Source: JAHEDH01 sp965364515
Lineage (GTDB): Bacteria; Actinomycetota; Acidimicrobiia; Spongiisociales; ZC4RG35
Direction: 5' to 3'
Length of the DNA: 15,133 bases
Assembly (NCBI GenBank): GCA_965364515.1
Contig: CBDTXZ010000062.1
Location: 1 to 15,133 of the forward strand
Each line of letters opens with the position of its first letter. Positions within the stretch are counted from its first letter, which is position 1. A program made the position numbers and the translations under genes. A model generated the notes under the pieces. It saw only the letters and a list, made by a program, of their open reading frames with translations, did not search any database and had not been told where the DNA came from. This document shows, piece by piece, positions 12,260-15,133 of the stretch.

Positions 12260-12508
12260 CCGCTCTTCATGGATACACACAGGAATGTGGCCGACCTCAC
12301 CGCTGAGGCGGTTGCGGGCGCCCACAAAGCAGATCTCGCCACACAGGAGAAGTACGGCGTCAACTACCAGCAGTACTGGTTCAACGAGGAGACGGGCGCC
12401 GTCTACTGCCTCGTCGAGGCTCCCAACGCCGAAGCAGCGATTGCGGTGCACAAAGAGGCACATGGTCTCGTAGCCGACGACATCGTCGAGGTTCACGAGG
12501 GCCACTGA
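12257..12508 (+). CDS. DUF4242 protein (SCO4226-like, possible metal-binding small protein)
   Basis: A small (83-residue) ferredoxin-like-fold DUF4242 protein. The characterised Streptomyces member SCO4226 binds nickel; function here is unproven. The family pattern is clear: PLFMDTH at the N-terminus, LTAEAVAGAHKADL, YWFNEETGAVYCLVEAPNAEAA, then VHKEAHGLVADDIVEV. The start is notable. The usual family N-terminus is M-P-x-F-M-D, and here CTG (12257) encodes the residue before PLFMD. AGGGAG (12246-12251) lies 5 nt upstream of this CTG but 17 nt from ATG 12269, so CTG is preferred; with ATG the protein has 79 residues and lacks the first strand's beginning. It is a single-gene unit on the + strand, divergent from hrcA and convergent with hemW. 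Confidence 0.82.
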   Translation: MPLFMDTHRNVADLTAEAVAGAHKADLATQEKYGVNYQQYWFNEETGAVYCLVEAPNAEAAIAVHKEAHGLVADDIVEVHEGH

Positions 12509-12559
12509 GACCCGTTGAAGCCGAGGCGCTCCATTCCGATCCAAGATCGAGATCGGATC

Positions 12560-12604
12560 GTCGAGGGTCTCTGCCAGTCCATGGGCCGGGCAGAGACCCT
12601 CGAC
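12560..12604. terminator. Bidirectional terminator: 16-bp perfect inverted repeat
   Basis: GTCGAGGGTCTCTGCC (12560-12575) and its exact complement (12589-12604) flank a 13-nt loop, midway between the convergent ends of the DUF4242 gene and hemW. Neither side has a T-run, as is usual for actinobacterial bidirectional terminators. A smaller repeat, CGATCC/GGATCG (12537-12560), abuts it, and TCGCTG-CTCT-CAGCGA (12610-12625) follows. Confidence 0.8.
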
Positions 12605-12647
12605 CGGCGTCGCTGCTCTCAGCGAGGTCGAACGAGCGACTCACAGC

Positions 12648-13811
12648 TCAGAGCGAAGGCTCGTCCAACACAAGAACCGCCCTGACGATCTCGTCGGTCA
12701 GCAGCGGGTTTGCTGCGACCAGCCTCTGTCCTTCGACCCGCAGGACCCCTGCATCGACCAATCGAGTTCCGCGCTCGGTTTTCAACAGCGCCCGGCCACC
12801 CTCGCCTGCCAGAACGCCGGCAGTGCGGCGCAGCCCGAGCATGAGTCGCTCCAGCTCGGCGTCCCACCCCTCGATGACGTCACTCGCCTGAATCGGCCCG
12901 ATCCCCGAGCGCACCCGCTCGATGTACGTGTCGAGGCGGCGGACCCTTCTCGACCGCACCCCGTCACGATAGGAATGAGCCCCCAGCCCGAAGGCGAGAT
13001 ACTCGCCCTGGCCCCACACCGAGAGGTTGTACCGGCAGCCATGGCCCTCTCGGGCATGGTTGGAGACCTCGTAGCGTGTGTATCCGGCTGCGCCGAGCGT
13101 GGCAGCGGCCTGTTCCCAGCGATCGGCCTGCACGTCGGCGTCGGGGGCAGGCGCACCGTGCCGCACCTCTTTCCACAACTCGGTGCCCGGCTCGACCGTC
13201 AACGAGTAGGTCGACACATGATCCGGATCGGTGTGCACGGCCCGCTGCAGCGTCTCGGCCCACGACTCGGCGGTCTCGACCGGGTGTCCGTAGATGAGGT
13301 CGACGCTGATCGATTCGAACTTCGACCGCCGGGCGATCGACACGGCGTTCGCAGCCTGGGCGGGTGTGTGCAGACGACCCAGAGCGGTGAGGACGTCGGT
13401 GTCGAACGACTGGACACCGAACGACACCCGGGTGAATCCGAGGTCTACGAGCCCGTTCGAGAGTGGTGCCGTCCAATCCTCGGGGTTCGCTTCGAGCGTG
13501 ATCTCGGCGCCGTCGGACAACCCGAATCGGTCCGAGAGAGCGTCGAGGATGCGAGCCATGCCGTCGAGGGGAACCCGGCTGGGTGTTCCACCTCCGACGA
13601 AGACTGCGTCGAGCGGATGCCACTCCGCCTCCATCTCGATCTCGGCGACGAGAGCTTCGAGGTAGTCCTGCATCCGGTCGTCGGCGCCACCGACGACGGC
13701 GAAGTCGCAGTACGGGCACACCCGCGCACAGAACGGGACGTGCACGTACGCCGAACGCCACCCGGCCGCCCTCTCGGCGGTTTCGGGATGGTCCGGCAGC
13801 AAGGTCCCCAC
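12648..13811 (-). CDS. hemW: Heme chaperone HemW (radical SAM, coproporphyrinogen III oxidase-like)
   Basis: HemW is a radical-SAM-family heme-binding protein that inserts heme into respiratory enzymes; it was long annotated as oxygen-independent coproporphyrinogen oxidase HemN. The protein is 387 residues. The radical SAM cluster motif CxxxCxxC is C28-C32-C35 within HVPFCARVCPYCDF. VFVGGGTPS, EANPEDW, VSFGVQSFD, VDLIYGHPVET and YNLSVWGQGEYLAFGLGAHS follow in family order. The C-terminal winged-helix-like HemN_C part ends the chain. The extra N-terminal cysteine of true HemN is absent, favouring HemW. GTG at 13811 lies 5 nt past the lepA stop, so the pair is probably co-transcribed; upstream in-frame sequence overlaps lepA and is not HemW-like. 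Confidence 0.93.
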   Translation of the reverse strand: MGTLLPDHPETAERAAGWRSAYVHVPFCARVCPYCDFAVVGGADDRMQDYLEALVAEIEMEAEWHPLDAVFVGGGTPSRVPLDGMARILDALSDRFGLSDGAEITLEANPEDWTAPLSNGLVDLGFTRVSFGVQSFDTDVLTALGRLHTPAQAANAVSIARRSKFESISVDLIYGHPVETAESWAETLQRAVHTDPDHVSTYSLTVEPGTELWKEVRHGAPAPDADVQADRWEQAAATLGAAGYTRYEVSNHAREGHGCRYNLSVWGQGEYLAFGLGAHSYRDGVRSRRVRRLDTYIERVRSGIGPIQASDVIEGWDAELERLMLGLRRTAGVLAGEGGRALLKTERGTRLVDAGVLRVEGQRLVAANPLLTDEIVRAVLVLDEPSL

Positions 13812-13816
13812 CCGGC

Positions 13817-15133
13817 TCAGTCGTCCACCTGGAGTGCCGCAACGAAGGCCTCCTGGGGCACCTCGACAGAGCCGACCATCTTCATCCGCCGCTTGCCTTC
13901 CTTCTGCTTCTCCAACAGTTTGCGCTTGCGGGACACGTCGCCGCCGTAGCACTTCGCCAGCACGTCCTTGCGCTTGGCTTTGACGGTCTCCCTGGCGATG
14001 ATCCGGCTGCCGACCGCCGCTTGGATCGGAACGTCGAACATCTGGCGAGGGATCAGCTTGCGGAGACGGTCCACCATCGTCCGGCCGTATTCCTGGGCGG
14101 CCGACCGATGCACGATGGCGCTGAAGGCGTCCACCGGCAGGCTGTTGAGGAGGATGTCCACCTTGACGAGGTCGGACTGGCGGTAGCCCTCGGTCTCGTA
14201 GTCGAGCGAGGCGTATCCGCGCGTTCGGGACTTGAGGTTGTCGAAGAAGTCGAAGACGACCTCCGCGAGCGGGACGTGGTAGGTGAGCTCCACGCGTTCG
14301 GGCGTCAGATAGTGCATGTTCCCCACCTCGCCGCGACGGTTGGTGACGAGTTCCATGATGGTGCCGATGTACTCGGCCGGGGTGATGATCATCGCCCTGA
14401 CGTAGGGCTCTGAAATCGACTCGATCTCGGACGGATCCGGCAGATCCTGGGGCGATCTGATCGTCGAGCTGTGGCCGTCGGTCCTGACGAGCTCGTAGGC
14501 GACCGAGGGTGCGGTGGCGACCAGGTCGAGGTCGTACTCACGCTCGAGCCGCTCCCTGACGATCTCCATGTGGAGGAGTCCGAGGAAGCCTGCTCGGAAG
14601 CCGAATCCGAGCGCCTTGGAGGTCTCCGGCTCGTAGACCAGGGAGGCATCGTTGAGCCGCAGCTTCTCGAGAGCCTCGCGGAGCCGCTCGAAATCGTCCC
14701 CGTCGGTCGGGAAGAGCCCAGAGAACACCATCGGCTTCGGCTCTTCGTACCCCATCAGAGCCTCGCTCGCCCGGTTGGCTGCCGTCGTGACCGTGTCCCC
14801 GACCTTGATCTGGTCGATCTCCTTGACCCCGGTGATCAAGTACCCCACTTCACCCGGTCCGAGCTTGGCGACCTCGACAGACCTGGGTGTGAGCACTCCG
14901 ACTTCGTTGACGGGGTGTTCCTCCCTGGTCGCCATGAACCGGATCATGTCTCCGTCGCGGAGTTCGCCGTCCACGACGCGTACGTAGCACACGACGCCGC
15001 GATAGGCGTCGTAGTAGGAGTCGAACACCAGCGCCCGCAACGGAGCGGAGGCGTCACCTGCCGGGGCAGGGACGGTGGAGACGAGCTGTTCGAAGAGTTC
15101 GTCGACTCCGGCGCCGGTCTTGGCGGAGATCCG
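13817..15133 (-). CDS. lepA: Elongation factor 4 (LepA), 5' end outside window
   Basis: A translational GTPase that acts on the ribosome during initiation or stalled elongation. The last 438 codons are present; the first 160 or so, with G1 to G4, lie beyond the right edge. The fragment begins at the G5 motif (RISAKTGAGVDELFE), then PLRALVFDSYYDAYRGVV opens domain II. Domain III includes SGLFPTDGDDFERLREAL, followed by SKALGFGFRAGFLGLLHMEI, and the LepA-specific C-terminal domain ends with KRKDVLAKCYGGDVSRKRK, followed by KMVGSVEVPQEAF. The frame is open through the window edge, so the TTG at 15040 is not the start. lepA-hemW is the usual actinobacterial order. Confidence 0.97.
   Translation of the reverse strand, partial: RISAKTGAGVDELFEQLVSTVPAPAGDASAPLRALVFDSYYDAYRGVVCYVRVVDGELRDGDMIRFMATREEHPVNEVGVLTPRSVEVAKLGPGEVGYLITGVKEIDQIKVGDTVTTAANRASEALMGYEEPKPMVFSGLFPTDGDDFERLREALEKLRLNDASLVYEPETSKALGFGFRAGFLGLLHMEIVRERLEREYDLDLVATAPSVAYELVRTDGHSSTIRSPQDLPDPSEIESISEPYVRAMIITPAEYIGTIMELVTNRRGEVGNMHYLTPERVELTYHVPLAEVVFDFFDNLKSRTRGYASLDYETEGYRQSDLVKVDILLNSLPVDAFSAIVHRSAAQEYGRTMVDRLRKLIPRQMFDVPIQAAVGSRIIARETVKAKRKDVLAKCYGGDVSRKRKLLEKQKEGKRRMKMVGSVEVPQEAFVAALQVDD

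Noticed and set aside
13812..13952. 47-codon N-terminal extension of HemW
   Set aside because: It lies within the lepA C-terminal coding region and is low-complexity Arg/Gly; HemW sequence begins shortly after GTG 13811.
14891..14898. GAGCACTC resembling a CIRCE half-site
   Set aside because: It lies inside lepA and has no complementary half at 9-nt spacing.

Overview
The window is a dense, high-G+C bacterial chromosome segment from an actinomycete-type genome. The evidence is the gene set and order (lepA-hemW, hrcA-dnaJ-rsmE, phoH-[HD hydrolase]-ybeY-corC-era, recO-uppS), frequent GTG/TTG starts, stop/start overlaps, and a BldD-type regulator, a family characteristic of Actinomycetota. A deep-branching class such as Acidimicrobiia is a guess from overall feel only. 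There are no rRNA or tRNA genes, CRISPR arrays or insertion sequences.

Region 1 (1-2087, + strand): the 3' end of recO, then uppS (undecaprenyl diphosphate synthase) overlapping it by 4 nt, a pterin-4a-carbinolamine dehydratase, and a SirB1/transglutaminase-like protein with its own possible promoter. A hairpin lies just after the last gene.

Region 2 (2088-2485): a convergent, apparently non-coding stretch, strikingly poor in T on the + strand, with hairpins. It sits where the + strand recO-uppS block meets the - strand era block.

Region 3 (2486-8628, - strand): a tightly coupled operon phoH -> PgpH-like HD phosphodiesterase -> ybeY -> corC/hlyC-like -> era. All four junctions overlap by exactly 4 nt. 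The PgpH-like protein carries a Ser/Thr-rich linker and a Cna-B/SdrD-type beta-domain inserted in its extracytoplasmic part, the most unusual protein feature here.

Region 4 (8629-11940, - strand): hrcA, dnaJ, rsmE and a BldD homologue whose C-terminal part keeps the RxD-x8-RxxD cyclic-di-GMP binding signature. A 5-5-5 inverted repeat lies in the bldD upstream gap, and a terminator-like hairpin lies between bldD and phoH.

Region 5 (11937-12650): a possible small unrecognised gene ahead of hrcA, then on the + strand a DUF4242 (SCO4226-like) protein that appears to start at CTG, followed by a 16-bp perfect inverted repeat acting as a shared terminator with hemW.

Region 6 (12648-15133, - strand): hemW and the C-terminal three quarters of lepA, which runs off the window edge.

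Most of the window is core housekeeping: ribosome assembly and translation (era, ybeY, rsmE, lepA), protein quality control (hrcA, dnaJ), cell-envelope lipid carrier synthesis (uppS) and heme delivery (hemW). Superimposed are two nucleotide second-messenger components: a likely c-di-AMP hydrolase with an unusual sensor region and a likely c-di-GMP-responsive regulator directly upstream of its operon.
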